Translations under genes and position numbers: made by a program
NCBI RefSeq assembly: GCF_015709225.1
Contig: NZ_JADNRS010000030.1
Coordinates: 1-61,091, forward strand
From: Acholeplasma laidlawii
Lineage (GTDB): Bacteria; Bacillota_I; Bacilli_A; Acholeplasmatales; Acholeplasmataceae
DNA: 61,091 nt
Direction of reading: 5' to 3'
Shown here: one piece after another, positions 42,840 to 51,016 of the stretch
Layout of the letters: each line of letters begins with the position of its first letter
Position numbering within the stretch: position 1 is the first letter of the stretch
Notes under the pieces: model-generated
Told to the model about the DNA's origin: nothing
The model's input: the letters and a program-made list of their open reading frames with translations, nothing else
The model's database searches: none

Positions 42840-43481
42840 ATGGCAAAGAAATATCGTGCTGTTGAAAGCAAAATTCATTGGTTAACTTGGGTAATTATGG
42901 CTACTTTGGTAACTGCAATGATTGTTTTATTAGTTGTACTTCAACCTGCACCTAAAGATGTATTTTATGATTCATACAGCGCCGTAGCTACAGATGTAAA
43001 TTTTGAAAAGAAATTACCAAAAGATAATAACTATATTTTAATTAATCGTTTAGAGGATGGTTTCTTAGGTATTAACAAGGGTTTATACTCAGTTACAAAT
43101 AAAGTTGACCAAGTATCAATCGTATACTTTGGTGCACCATCTTTAGAAAATGGTAGCAATCATGTAGCGAATGTATATGCTAGATTATATGGAACAGATA
43201 AAGTTGACCCAGTAATTGCAGCATCAGATTTATATGTTCAATTAGAAGATCAAGTAAAACTATACCATTTTGAACATGATGGAACAGATTTTAGTAAACT
43301 AGTTGAAACACTAAATGAAAAATATGAAGATGCAAAAATCGTTGCTTCAAATGTGCCATTTGTCTTAGTGCTACTAAATAATGAAGTTGTTGATTATGCA
43401 GTTTTAAACGAAGAAAACATTCCACTTCAATTATTTAACTTCTACAATGATGTACTAGAAAGTATTGCTTTTACAGCATAA
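42840..43481 (+). CDS. membrane-anchored thioredoxin-fold-like protein without CxxC
   Basis: A 213-residue protein with one N-terminal transmembrane helix (about residues 15-37) and an extracellular domain. The pattern VDQVSIVYFGAP ... NVYARLYGTDKVDPVIAA ... SNVPFVLVLLNNEVVDYAV resembles a thioredoxin fold, but the expected CxxC is replaced by APSLENG, so no redox activity is expected. The gene has its own ribosome site (AAGGAG) and terminator. Function unknown. Confidence 0.6.
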   Translation: MAKKYRAVESKIHWLTWVIMATLVTAMIVLLVVLQPAPKDVFYDSYSAVATDVNFEKKLPKDNNYILINRLEDGFLGINKGLYSVTNKVDQVSIVYFGAPSLENGSNHVANVYARLYGTDKVDPVIAASDLYVQLEDQVKLYHFEHDGTDFSKLVETLNEKYEDAKIVASNVPFVLVLLNNEVVDYAVLNEENIPLQLFNFYNDVLESIAFTA

Positions 43482-43501
43482 CTCAACTAAAGAAGATAAA
43501 A

Positions 43502-43527
43502 AAATACTTCGAACGAAGTATTTTTTA
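43502..43527 (+). terminator. intrinsic terminator (between convergent genes)
   Basis: AAATACTTCG and CGAAGTATTT (43502-43511, 43514-43523) followed by TTTATTTATT. Confidence 0.75.
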
Positions 43528-43531
43528 TTTA

Positions 43532-43789
43532 TTAAAGCAGTTTTTTTAATAATACGCTAATTTCTTCAATCTTTTCTTCTGGACTGCCTGCATTAATTGA
43601 GTCAAGTACACAAGTATTTAAATGATTGACCAAAAGCTCTTTTTGAGCTTTTTTTAAAAGGGCAATTGAAGCATTGATTTGTGTAGAAATATCTAAACAA
43701 TATCTATCATCTTCAGTCATTTTAATTACAGACTCTACCTGACCTTGAGCAGTTTTTAGTAGTTTGATTATATTTTTATGATCATGCAT
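43532..43789 (-). CDS. csoR: CsoR-family copper-sensing repressor
   Basis: An 85-residue all-helical repressor of the CsoR/RcnR family. The Cu(I) ligands C31, H56 and C60 have exactly the C-x24-H-x3-C spacing of mycobacterial CsoR (36, 61, 65). Conserved AQGQVESVIKM is the N-terminal DNA-contact helix. It should release DNA on binding Cu(I). The ribosome site is GAGGT. No copper ATPase is adjacent, so the pump lies elsewhere or one of the window's ATPases is controlled. Confidence 0.92.
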   Translation of the reverse strand: MHDHKNIIKLLKTAQGQVESVIKMTEDDRYCLDISTQINASIALLKKAQKELLVNHLNTCVLDSINAGSPEEKIEEISVLLKKLL

Positions 43790-43807
43790 GATTTTACCTC
43801 GCTTACA

Positions 43808-43830
43808 TACCCCCCCCTTATTAGGGGTTA
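43808..43830 (-). promoter_or_regulatory. CsoR operator
   Basis: A C-rich/G-rich inverted repeat TACCCC ... GGGGT(T)A with an eight-C run (43810-43817). G-tract inverted repeats of this type are the known CsoR operators. It lies just downstream of the -10 box of csoR, so autorepression is expected. Confidence 0.65.
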
Positions 43831-43834
43831 CTTT

Positions 43835-43863
43835 ATTCTATCATAAAAATAAAAAATGTTCAA
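43835..43863 (-). promoter_or_regulatory. csoR promoter
   Basis: On the minus strand TTGAAC (43863-43858), a 17-bp spacer and TAGAAT (43840-43835). Confidence 0.7.
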
Positions 43864-43912
43864 AAAGTATGTAAAAACAATTAGAAAAAAATAATTTATA
43901 CTAAAAGTTTGA

Positions 43913-43918
43913 TATAAT
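43913..43918 (+). promoter_or_regulatory. extended -10 promoter of argS
   Basis: TATAAT at 43913-43918 preceded by TGA, divergent from the csoR promoter 50 bp away. Confidence 0.55.
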
Positions 43919-43940
43919 ATGATAAATGGAGATGATATGC

Positions 43941-45611
43941 ATGATAGAGCAAATTAAATTAGAGCTCAGACAATTATTATTTGATCATTTAGATATAGAA
44001 GATGTTGTATTAGAAGTACCTAAAAGAGGCGATTCTGATTTGGCAATTCCATTATTTGGATATCAAAAACAAATGGGTAAAAAATTACCTGAAATCTTTG
44101 ACTTATTTAAAGATATATTAATTCAACATCATTTAGTGGAATCTGTAGTGTTTACTGCAGGATTTTTAAACATTTATTTAAAACGATTAGAGGTTTCAAA
44201 ATCTATTTTAAATTCAATACATGATGAGAAACAATCCTTTGGCACACAACCAAATAACAATAAAACAGTTGTTATTGACTATTCTTCACCGAATATTGCT
44301 AAAAGCTTTAGTGTTGGTCATTTACGTTCAACGGTTATCGGTAATAGTTTAAAATTAATTTACCAAAAATTAGGTTATAACGTTGTAGGGGTTAATCATC
44401 TAGGTGACTGGGGTACTCAGTTTGGGTCTATGATGGTTGCATACCGTATGTGGGGTGACAAGGATAAAATTAAGGCTAATCCAATTGATGAACTACAAGC
44501 ACTTTATGTACGTTTTCACGAGGCAGCTGAAAAAGATGAATCTTTAAAACAAGAAGCACGTGATGCTTTCTTAAAATTAGAACAAGAAGATCCTGAATAT
44601 ACAAAACTATGGACTTACTTTAGAGAAGTATCTTTACAAGAGTTTATGAACATGTACGATATTTTAGATGTAAGTTTTGATAGCTATAATGGTGAAGCGT
44701 TCTACAATGATAAAATGGATAGAGTTATAAAAGAACTAGAAGATAAAAACCTACTTGTTGAAGATCAAGGTGCAATGGTTGTTAAATTAGAAGAAGACAC
44801 ACCACCCGTACTGATTAAAAGAAGTGATGGTGCTACATTATACACAACAAGAGATCTAGCAGCACTACTTTATAGAAATGATACATATCATTTTGATAAG
44901 GCATTATATGTTGTTGGTAATGAACAAAAACTTCATTTTGAAAACTTGAAGAAAGTTGTCAAAATGATGGGTTATAATTTTAATATCGAACACATTAACT
45001 TTGGTCTTGTTCTACAAGATGGAAAAAAGATGTCTACTAGAAAAGGTAAGACTACGAAGTTAGATTATGTACTAAATCAAGCAGTATTAAAAGCAAAACA
45101 AGCGATTGAAGAAAAAAATCCAAACTTAGAAAATAAAGATCAAGTAGCAAAAGTTGTAGGTATTGGGGCTGTTATCTTTAATGACCTTAAAAATGATAGA
45201 ACTTTAAATATTGAATTCGATTTAGATGGTATGCTTAAGTTTGAAGGGCAAACTGGACCATATCTGCTATATTCTATTGTAAGAATTTTCTCTATTCTAA
45301 AATCAAATACTATAGATATTAGTCAAGTAGACTATACACTGTATCAAGATGAAAATTATTATAGTTTAATTAAGGTACTTGATCAATTCCCAAGTATTGT
45401 TCAAAGAGCAGCAGAAAGTTATACACCATCTACAGTAGCTAAGTATGTATTACAGTTATCACAAGAATTTAATACATTTTATGCTAAAGTAAAAATTAAT
45501 GATAGTAATGATGTCGTAAGACAAACGAATCTTTTATTAGTAGAAAGTATATTAAATATCTTAATCGAGGGCCTAAGACTTCTAGGTATGAAGCATTTAG
45601 AAGCAATGTAA
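43941..45611 (+). CDS. argS: arginyl-tRNA synthetase
   Basis: A 556-residue class I synthetase. An N-terminal additional domain precedes VIDYSSPNIAKSFSVGHLRS (HIGH-equivalent GHLR), HLGDWGTQFG, and the KMSTRKG loop; the C-terminal anticodon-binding domain is normal. ATG 43941 is chosen for GGAGATG 8 bp upstream; ATG 43926 would place five extra residues in front. It is followed after 1 base by the flippase-like gene. Confidence 0.96.
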   Translation: MIEQIKLELRQLLFDHLDIEDVVLEVPKRGDSDLAIPLFGYQKQMGKKLPEIFDLFKDILIQHHLVESVVFTAGFLNIYLKRLEVSKSILNSIHDEKQSFGTQPNNNKTVVIDYSSPNIAKSFSVGHLRSTVIGNSLKLIYQKLGYNVVGVNHLGDWGTQFGSMMVAYRMWGDKDKIKANPIDELQALYVRFHEAAEKDESLKQEARDAFLKLEQEDPEYTKLWTYFREVSLQEFMNMYDILDVSFDSYNGEAFYNDKMDRVIKELEDKNLLVEDQGAMVVKLEEDTPPVLIKRSDGATLYTTRDLAALLYRNDTYHFDKALYVVGNEQKLHFENLKKVVKMMGYNFNIEHINFGLVLQDGKKMSTRKGKTTKLDYVLNQAVLKAKQAIEEKNPNLENKDQVAKVVGIGAVIFNDLKNDRTLNIEFDLDGMLKFEGQTGPYLLYSIVRIFSILKSNTIDISQVDYTLYQDENYYSLIKVLDQFPSIVQRAAESYTPSTVAKYVLQLSQEFNTFYAKVKINDSNDVVRQTNLLLVESILNILIEGLRLLGMKHLEAM

Positions 45612-45612
45612 T

Positions 45613-46662
45613 ATGGAAAATAATAGTAATAACAACAATACAAAATCAAATAAATTATGGTTAAATGGAATCGTTGTAGTAGTTATACTATTAACACTCT
45701 TCACTATTGTTGGTAGTTTAAACGATTTTAATGAAATATTTAGTACAATCAAAACCATGGATAATAGGTTTTTATGGCTAGCATTAGGAGCAAGTTTTTT
45801 AAGTTTTGTCTTTTTATCAATTTCTAATCATATTGTACTTAGAGCATTAAATAAAGAGATTAGTTTAGTGGACGGCTTCTTAATACAGTCTATTGAAACA
45901 TTTTTTAATGGCATCACACCATTTTCAAGCGGTGCCCAACCATTTCAGTTATATTATTATAGGAAAATGGGTGTTGCATCGAATCAAGCAACATCAGTGC
46001 TTGCGGTAAACTTTATTATCTTCCAAACCGTATCTGTTATATTATCTACAATCGGTATGGCTATTTATTTTCAAGATATTTTAAATGTAATGGGTCATAA
46101 TATTATCTACATACTTATTGGTTATACGATTAATACAGCGATCCTAGTTGGATTATTCTTATTGGGATATGTTCGAACTGCATATAAATTATTTGAAGCA
46201 ATATTTAGATTCTTTGAGCGATTTAATTGGACCAAGAAAACAGCTAATAAATTAAAATTAAGAACTGAAAAATTTGTTAATGAATTTCAAGGTGGAGTCA
46301 AATTTCTATTTACAAAAAAACGTGTATTTATCCTAAGTTCACTAACAAAACTTATTTCTTTAACGCTACTTTATTCAACAACAGTAATCATAGTAAGAGC
46401 ACTTGGTCAATCAATAAGTATAAATAATGCATTCTATTTGTTTTATTCAAGTATACTAGCTGTAACAACCATGATGTTTGTACCTCTACCTGGTGCAAGT
46501 GGTGGCACGGAGCTTTCGTTTAGCTTATTATTAACAGGTAAAATGCCGAGTGTGCAAGTTGTAACAGTTATGTTAATATGGCGTATTGTTACGTACTACT
46601 TAGGTTTACTATTTGGATTTATCGGTTTTTTATTATTAAAAACTAGGAGAACAACTAAATGA
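45613..46662 (+). CDS. flippase-like integral membrane protein (YbhN/LPG-synthase TM family)
   Basis: A 349-residue protein with about eight helices after an Asn-rich cytoplasmic head. Signatures of the UPF0104/LPG-synthase transmembrane family are ITPFSSGAQPFQLYYYRKMGV and the late PLPGASGGTELSF. Members of this family move or help make lipid-linked molecules. It overlaps the glucolipid synthase gene by 4 bases, so a role in handling glucosyldiacylglycerol is a reasonable inference, not a proven one. Confidence 0.8.
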   Translation: MENNSNNNNTKSNKLWLNGIVVVVILLTLFTIVGSLNDFNEIFSTIKTMDNRFLWLALGASFLSFVFLSISNHIVLRALNKEISLVDGFLIQSIETFFNGITPFSSGAQPFQLYYYRKMGVASNQATSVLAVNFIIFQTVSVILSTIGMAIYFQDILNVMGHNIIYILIGYTINTAILVGLFLLGYVRTAYKLFEAIFRFFERFNWTKKTANKLKLRTEKFVNEFQGGVKFLFTKKRVFILSSLTKLISLTLLYSTTVIIVRALGQSISINNAFYLFYSSILAVTTMMFVPLPGASGGTELSFSLLLTGKMPSVQVVTVMLIWRIVTYYLGLLFGFIGFLLLKTRRTTK

Positions 46663-47855
46663 GAATAGGAATATTTTCAGAAGCGTATCTACCACTTATT
46701 TCAGGTGTAGTCACATCGGTAGTTAATTTAAAAGAAGGACTGGAAGCCTTAGGACATGAGGTGTATATCATTACGCCTATTCCATCTAAAGATAAATTAG
46801 AAAACGATCCGAGTGTGATTCGTATTCCAGGATGGGTTATACCAAGAAAATCTTTAAAGGGTTTTAGGTTAGTTCCTTTTGTTAAAAGATATGTCAAAAA
46901 AATACGTAAACTCAAACTAGATGTTGTGCATATACACACAGAGTTTTCTATGGGTAAATTAGGTTTGGCGGTTGCAAAAAAAGAACGTATTCCTAGTGTC
47001 TATACATTACACACAAGCTATCAGGACTACACCCATTATGTATCCAAGTTACTTACCAAATTTGCACCAAATGTAGCTAAAAAGTTAGCGGCTAAAATAA
47101 ATAATCAATATACTAAAAATTGTCATATGACAATTGTTCCAACTAAGAAAATTTATGATAAAATGATTAGGTTGAAACATGATGGTGAGTTTACAATTAT
47201 CCCTTCAGGTATCAATTTAAAACCGTTTTATAAGTCAAGTCACACAGTAGATCAGGTACAAGCACTTAAAGATAAGTTAGGCATTAGAAATGATGAGTTT
47301 GTAGCTATCCTTGTAGCACGAATTGCTAAAGAAAAATCTATTGGTGATTTGGTTGAAGCTTTTATAGAATTTTATAAGAGTTATCCGAATTCGAGATTCA
47401 TCATCATCGGTGATGGCCCGGATAAACCAACATTAGACAAACTGATAGATTCTAAAAAAGCATCTAAGTATATTAATACTTTAGGATTTGTCAAAAACAC
47501 AGAAGTGGGTCTTTATTATCAAATTGCAGATGTATTCTTAAATGCATCTACAACTGAAACTCAAGGACTAACTTATGTAGAAGCACTTGCAGCATCACTT
47601 CCTATTATAGTAAGATATGATGATGTATTTGATGCGTTTGTTGAAGATGGTAAAAATGGTATCTTCTTTAATAAGAATGAAGAGCTAGTTAAACATCTAA
47701 TTCACATTAGACAAAACCCTGAGATATTAAGCACACTATCTAAAAATGCTGAAAACTCAACAAAACCATATGCTAAAGAAGTATATGCAAAAAGTTGTGA
47801 AACATTGTATCTGGATTTAATAGATAAAAACAACGAAAAATTGAATAAAAAGTAG
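46659..47855 (+). CDS. mgs: alpha-monoglucosyldiacylglycerol synthase (GT4)
   Basis: A 398-residue membrane-surface glucosyltransferase that adds glucose from UDP-glucose to diacylglycerol, the first glucolipid step of Acholeplasma membranes. The GT-B N-terminal domain (MRIGIFSEAYLPLISGVVTS; amphipathic basic stretch RLVPFVKRYVKKIRKLK) and the retaining GT4 motif E300-x7-E308 (ETQGLTYVE) are seen. Length and text agree closely with my recollection of A. laidlawii alMGS. Overlaps the flippase-like gene through ATGA. Confidence 0.93.
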   Translation: MRIGIFSEAYLPLISGVVTSVVNLKEGLEALGHEVYIITPIPSKDKLENDPSVIRIPGWVIPRKSLKGFRLVPFVKRYVKKIRKLKLDVVHIHTEFSMGKLGLAVAKKERIPSVYTLHTSYQDYTHYVSKLLTKFAPNVAKKLAAKINNQYTKNCHMTIVPTKKIYDKMIRLKHDGEFTIIPSGINLKPFYKSSHTVDQVQALKDKLGIRNDEFVAILVARIAKEKSIGDLVEAFIEFYKSYPNSRFIIIGDGPDKPTLDKLIDSKKASKYINTLGFVKNTEVGLYYQIADVFLNASTTETQGLTYVEALAASLPIIVRYDDVFDAFVEDGKNGIFFNKNEELVKHLIHIRQNPEILSTLSKNAENSTKPYAKEVYAKSCETLYLDLIDKNNEKLNKK

Positions 47856-47873
47856 GCTTATGCCTGCTTATAT

Positions 47874-47957
47874 CCCCGTGTGGCGAAATGGTAGACGCGC
47901 TTGACTCAAAATCAAGTAGTGAAGACTGTGCTGGTTCGAGTCCGGTCACGGGGACCA
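47874..47957 (+). tRNA. tRNA-Leu (anticodon CAA)
   Basis: Acceptor CCCCGTG/CACGGGG, anticodon stem CTTGA/TCAAG with loop CTCAAAA (CAA), a class II variable arm, T arm with GGTTCGAGTCC, and an encoded CCA. It begins 18 bases after mgs and may share its transcript. Confidence 0.95.
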
Positions 47958-47969
47958 AGTTGAAAGAAT

Positions 47970-48002
47970 AGGTTTGATACAATCGTATCAAGCCTTTTTT
48001 GT
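47970..48002 (+). terminator. terminator after tRNA-Leu
   Basis: AGG-T-TTGATAC pairs with GTATCAA-G-CCT (47970-47980, 47985-47995), followed by TTTTTT. Confidence 0.8.
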
Positions 48003-48112
48003 TTGGTAGATAGGGTTTTTTTCCCTATCTGCCGTTTCTGTATATTCTAAAATGATATCAGCAGTGGTGTTTGTTCGGGACTTTTTAGTGTTAATAGTCA
48101 AAAGTGCAACTA

Positions 48113-48185
48113 CAATTTAACGATTACTCAACAATTTACACGATTACTCAACAATTTAACGATTACTCAACAATTTAACGATTAC
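48113..48185. repeat. 19-20 bp tandem repeats before the restriction operon
   Basis: Direct repeats of CGATTACTCAACAATTTAA: units at 48121-48140 (with CA insert), 48141-48159 and 48160-48178, a partial unit at 48179-48185 and an 8-bp partial copy at 48113-48120. No spacers, so it is not CRISPR. The rest of 48003-48280 holds no gene. Confidence 0.85.
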
Positions 48186-48285
48186 AAGAAATCTATAATA
48201 ATTCATGATTTTATAAAATTAAGTTGAAAGAGGTTGTTAATATAATGTTAATAAGGTTTTTCTTTCAAAAAGCCGCTTTTAGTGC

Positions 48286-48291
48286 TATAAT
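48286..48291 (+). promoter_or_regulatory. extended -10 promoter of hsdMSR
   Basis: TATAAT at 48286-48291 preceded by TGC, with TTTCAA (48263-48268) at 17 bp as a poor -35. The tandem repeats end about 80 bp upstream of the -35. Confidence 0.55.
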
Positions 48292-48342
48292 TAATGCAAA
48301 TATCGATATATATTTTTGATTATTTTTAGAAGGAGAGATAAG

Positions 48343-49830
48343 ATGTCATCAGTAATATTAGGATTTGAGAATAAATTATGGGAAATGGCTGATAAGCTAA
48401 GGGGAAACATTGAAAGTTCTGAATATAAACACGTAGTATTAGGTTTGGTTTTTTTGAAATATATATCTGATTCATTTCTAGAAAGATATGAAGAAATAAA
48501 GGTTGAGTATCCAGGTTTAGAAGAAGATAGGGATGGATATACATCTAAGAATGTATTTTTTGTACCTAAAGAAGCAAGATGGGATTTTATTAAAAGCAAT
48601 GCTAAACAAGCTACTATCGGACAAGTAATCGATAATGCAATGATTTTAATTGAAAGAGAAAATCCAACATTGAAAAATGTTTTACCTAAAGATTATGCAA
48701 GACCAGAATTAGACAAAACTAGATTAGGTGAAATGATTGATATGTTTTCATTTGATGTAGGTGGAAAAGAAGCAAGAGCAAAAGACGTATTAGGTAGAGT
48801 TTATGAATATTTCTTAAAGAAGTTTGGTGTAGGTGAAGGTCAATTTTATACACCACCAACCATGGTTGATTTATTAGTTAATATGATAGAACCATACAAA
48901 GGTAGAGTTTATGATCCATGTTGTGGGTCTGGTGGTATGTTTGTTCAGTCAGCTAAATTCGTAGAAGAACATCAAGGTAAAATTGGTGATATTTCTATCT
49001 ATGGTCAAGAGTATACTGCGACAACATGGCGCTTAGCAAAGATGAACCTAGCTATCCGTGGTATTGATGGTAACTTAGGTGCAAGGGATGCTGACACATT
49101 TACTAATGATCAACATAAAAACTTAAGAGCAGACTATATTTTAGCTAATCCTCCATTTAACATTAAAGACTGGGGTCATGCTCATTTAACAGATGATGCA
49201 AGATGGAAGTGGGGAACACCTCCATCAGGTAATGCCAATTATGCATGGATTAGCCATATGGTAAGCAAATTAAGTCCTAAAGGCACAGCAGGATTTGTTT
49301 TAGCTAATGGATCATTATCAACAAGTCAAAAAGAAGAATATCAAATTAGAAAAAACATGTTAGAAGAAGGATTAGTAGACTGTATAGTCGCAATGCCTTC
49401 TCAGTTGTTTTATGACGTTTCAATACCTGTAAGTTTATGGATTATGTCTAAAGATAAAGAAAATAGAAAAGATAAAGTCTTATTTCTTGATGCTAGAAAA
49501 ATGGGATACATGGAAACCAGACGACATAGAGAATTGACTAAAGAAGAAATGGAACAAATTTATTCTACATATCATAACTGGAAAAACAATGATGGTTATG
49601 AAGATGTAGATGGCTTTTGTAAATCAGCAACACTCGATGAAATTAGAACACACGATTATGTTTTAACTCCTGGAAGATATGTTGGACTTGAAGAAGTTGA
49701 AGATGATGGTATTCCATTTGAAGAAAAGATGGAAAAACTAACCTCTGAGCTTTCTGAATTGTTTGAAGAATCTAAATCTCTTGAGGAGAAGATTAAAGAG
49801 AACTTAAGAGGCATTGGTTATGAGCTATAG
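48343..49830 (+). CDS. hsdM: type I restriction-modification system methyltransferase subunit
   Basis: A 495-residue N6-adenine DNA methyltransferase. Motif I YDPCCGSGGMFVQ and motif IV N269-P-P-F are clear, and the N-terminal helical domain (ADKLRGNIESSEYKHVVLGLVFLKYISD) is typical of HsdM. ATG 48343 follows AAGGAGAG by 8 bp. Overlaps hsdS by 11 bases. Confidence 0.96.
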   Translation: MSSVILGFENKLWEMADKLRGNIESSEYKHVVLGLVFLKYISDSFLERYEEIKVEYPGLEEDRDGYTSKNVFFVPKEARWDFIKSNAKQATIGQVIDNAMILIERENPTLKNVLPKDYARPELDKTRLGEMIDMFSFDVGGKEARAKDVLGRVYEYFLKKFGVGEGQFYTPPTMVDLLVNMIEPYKGRVYDPCCGSGGMFVQSAKFVEEHQGKIGDISIYGQEYTATTWRLAKMNLAIRGIDGNLGARDADTFTNDQHKNLRADYILANPPFNIKDWGHAHLTDDARWKWGTPPSGNANYAWISHMVSKLSPKGTAGFVLANGSLSTSQKEEYQIRKNMLEEGLVDCIVAMPSQLFYDVSIPVSLWIMSKDKENRKDKVLFLDARKMGYMETRRHRELTKEEMEQIYSTYHNWKNNDGYEDVDGFCKSATLDEIRTHDYVLTPGRYVGLEEVEDDGIPFEEKMEKLTSELSELFEESKSLEEKIKENLRGIGYEL

Positions 49831-51010
49831 TGAATGGAAAACTACGAAATTATTTGAACTCATAAATACAGTATCAGAAACATATAAATTTAGTGAAAAT
49901 CAAACAGTTGTATTGGTTAATACATCTGATATTCTTGAAGGAAAAGTCCTTAATCACAGTAAGGTGTTTCCTGTTAATGTTGCAGGTCAATTCAAAAAAA
50001 CATTTAAGAGAAATGATATTTTATATAGTGAGATAAGACCAGCAAATAAAAGGTATGCCTATATTGATTTTGAATCAAATAATTATGTTGCATCAACAAA
50101 ACTAATGGTTTTAAGAACTAAAAGTAAAGATATTTATAATAAATTCTTATATCATTTTCTAAAGAGTAATGACACATTAAAAACTTTACAGGCAGTCGCA
50201 GAATCTAGATCAGGAACATTTCCACAAATTACATTTACAGAATTATCGAATTTAGAAATAAATCTCCCTACTTTAAAAGAACAACAAGCAATAGCAAACA
50301 TCCTATCATCGCTTGATGACAAAATCGAACTCAATAACAAAATCAATAAAAACCTAGAAGAATTAGCCCAAACCCTTTATAAACATTGGTTTGTTGATTT
50401 TGAATTTCCAAATGAAGAAGGTTTACCATACAAATCAAGTGGTGGAAAAATGGTAGAAAGTGAACTGGGTTTAATACCTGAAGGCTGGGAAATCAGAGAA
50501 CAAGGTGACTACTTTCCAGTTATAACAGGTAAAAAAAATGCTAATTATGCAACGTTAGATGGTAAATTTAAATTTTTCACTTGTAGTCAACAAGTTTTTC
50601 AAGCTCCTGATTATTCTTTTGACGGAACAGCTATTTTAGTAGCTGGTAATGGAGACTTTAATGTTAAATATTATAGCGGTAAATTTGAAGCTTATCAAAG
50701 AACATATGTTTTAATACCAAAGAATTCAAATTTAGCAGGATTATTTTATTTCATGATAAAAGAAAATCTAAATAAAATAACTAGCGGCCATAGAGGTAGT
50801 GTTATTAAATTTATCACAAAAGGTGACTTAGAAAATTATAAGATTATAACGCCTGATAATGAAAAGTTAGAAAAATTCTCATATTATTTTACTAATATTA
50901 TTAATACCACTGAACATAACAAAAGCGAGAATGAAAAATTAACTAAACTAAGAGATTTACTATTACCTAAACTAATGAGTGGTGAAATTAAAGTACCAAT
51001 AAAGGAGTAG
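49820..51010 (+). CDS. hsdS: type I restriction-modification specificity subunit
   Basis: A 396-residue subunit that sets DNA target specificity. Two target recognition domains are separated by the conserved helical spacer (LKEQQAIANILSSLDDKIELN) and followed by a second copy (KLRDLLLPKLMSGEI). The second recognition domain starts after GLIPEGWE. The ATG at 49820 lies inside hsdM. Only one hsdS is present, so no shufflon-like variation is visible here. Confidence 0.94.
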   Translation: MSYSEWKTTKLFELINTVSETYKFSENQTVVLVNTSDILEGKVLNHSKVFPVNVAGQFKKTFKRNDILYSEIRPANKRYAYIDFESNNYVASTKLMVLRTKSKDIYNKFLYHFLKSNDTLKTLQAVAESRSGTFPQITFTELSNLEINLPTLKEQQAIANILSSLDDKIELNNKINKNLEELAQTLYKHWFVDFEFPNEEGLPYKSSGGKMVESELGLIPEGWEIREQGDYFPVITGKKNANYATLDGKFKFFTCSQQVFQAPDYSFDGTAILVAGNGDFNVKYYSGKFEAYQRTYVLIPKNSNLAGLFYFMIKENLNKITSGHRGSVIKFITKGDLENYKIITPDNEKLEKFSYYFTNIINTTEHNKSENEKLTKLRDLLLPKLMSGEIKVPIKE

Positions 51011-51016
51011 TCCAAT

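Noticed and set aside
48113-48185. CRISPR array
   Set aside because: The repeats are contiguous tandem copies without spacers, and no cas genes are in the window.
48343-51010. Phase-variable hsdS recombination system
   Set aside because: Only one hsdS and no recombinase or inverted hsdS fragments are present in the window.
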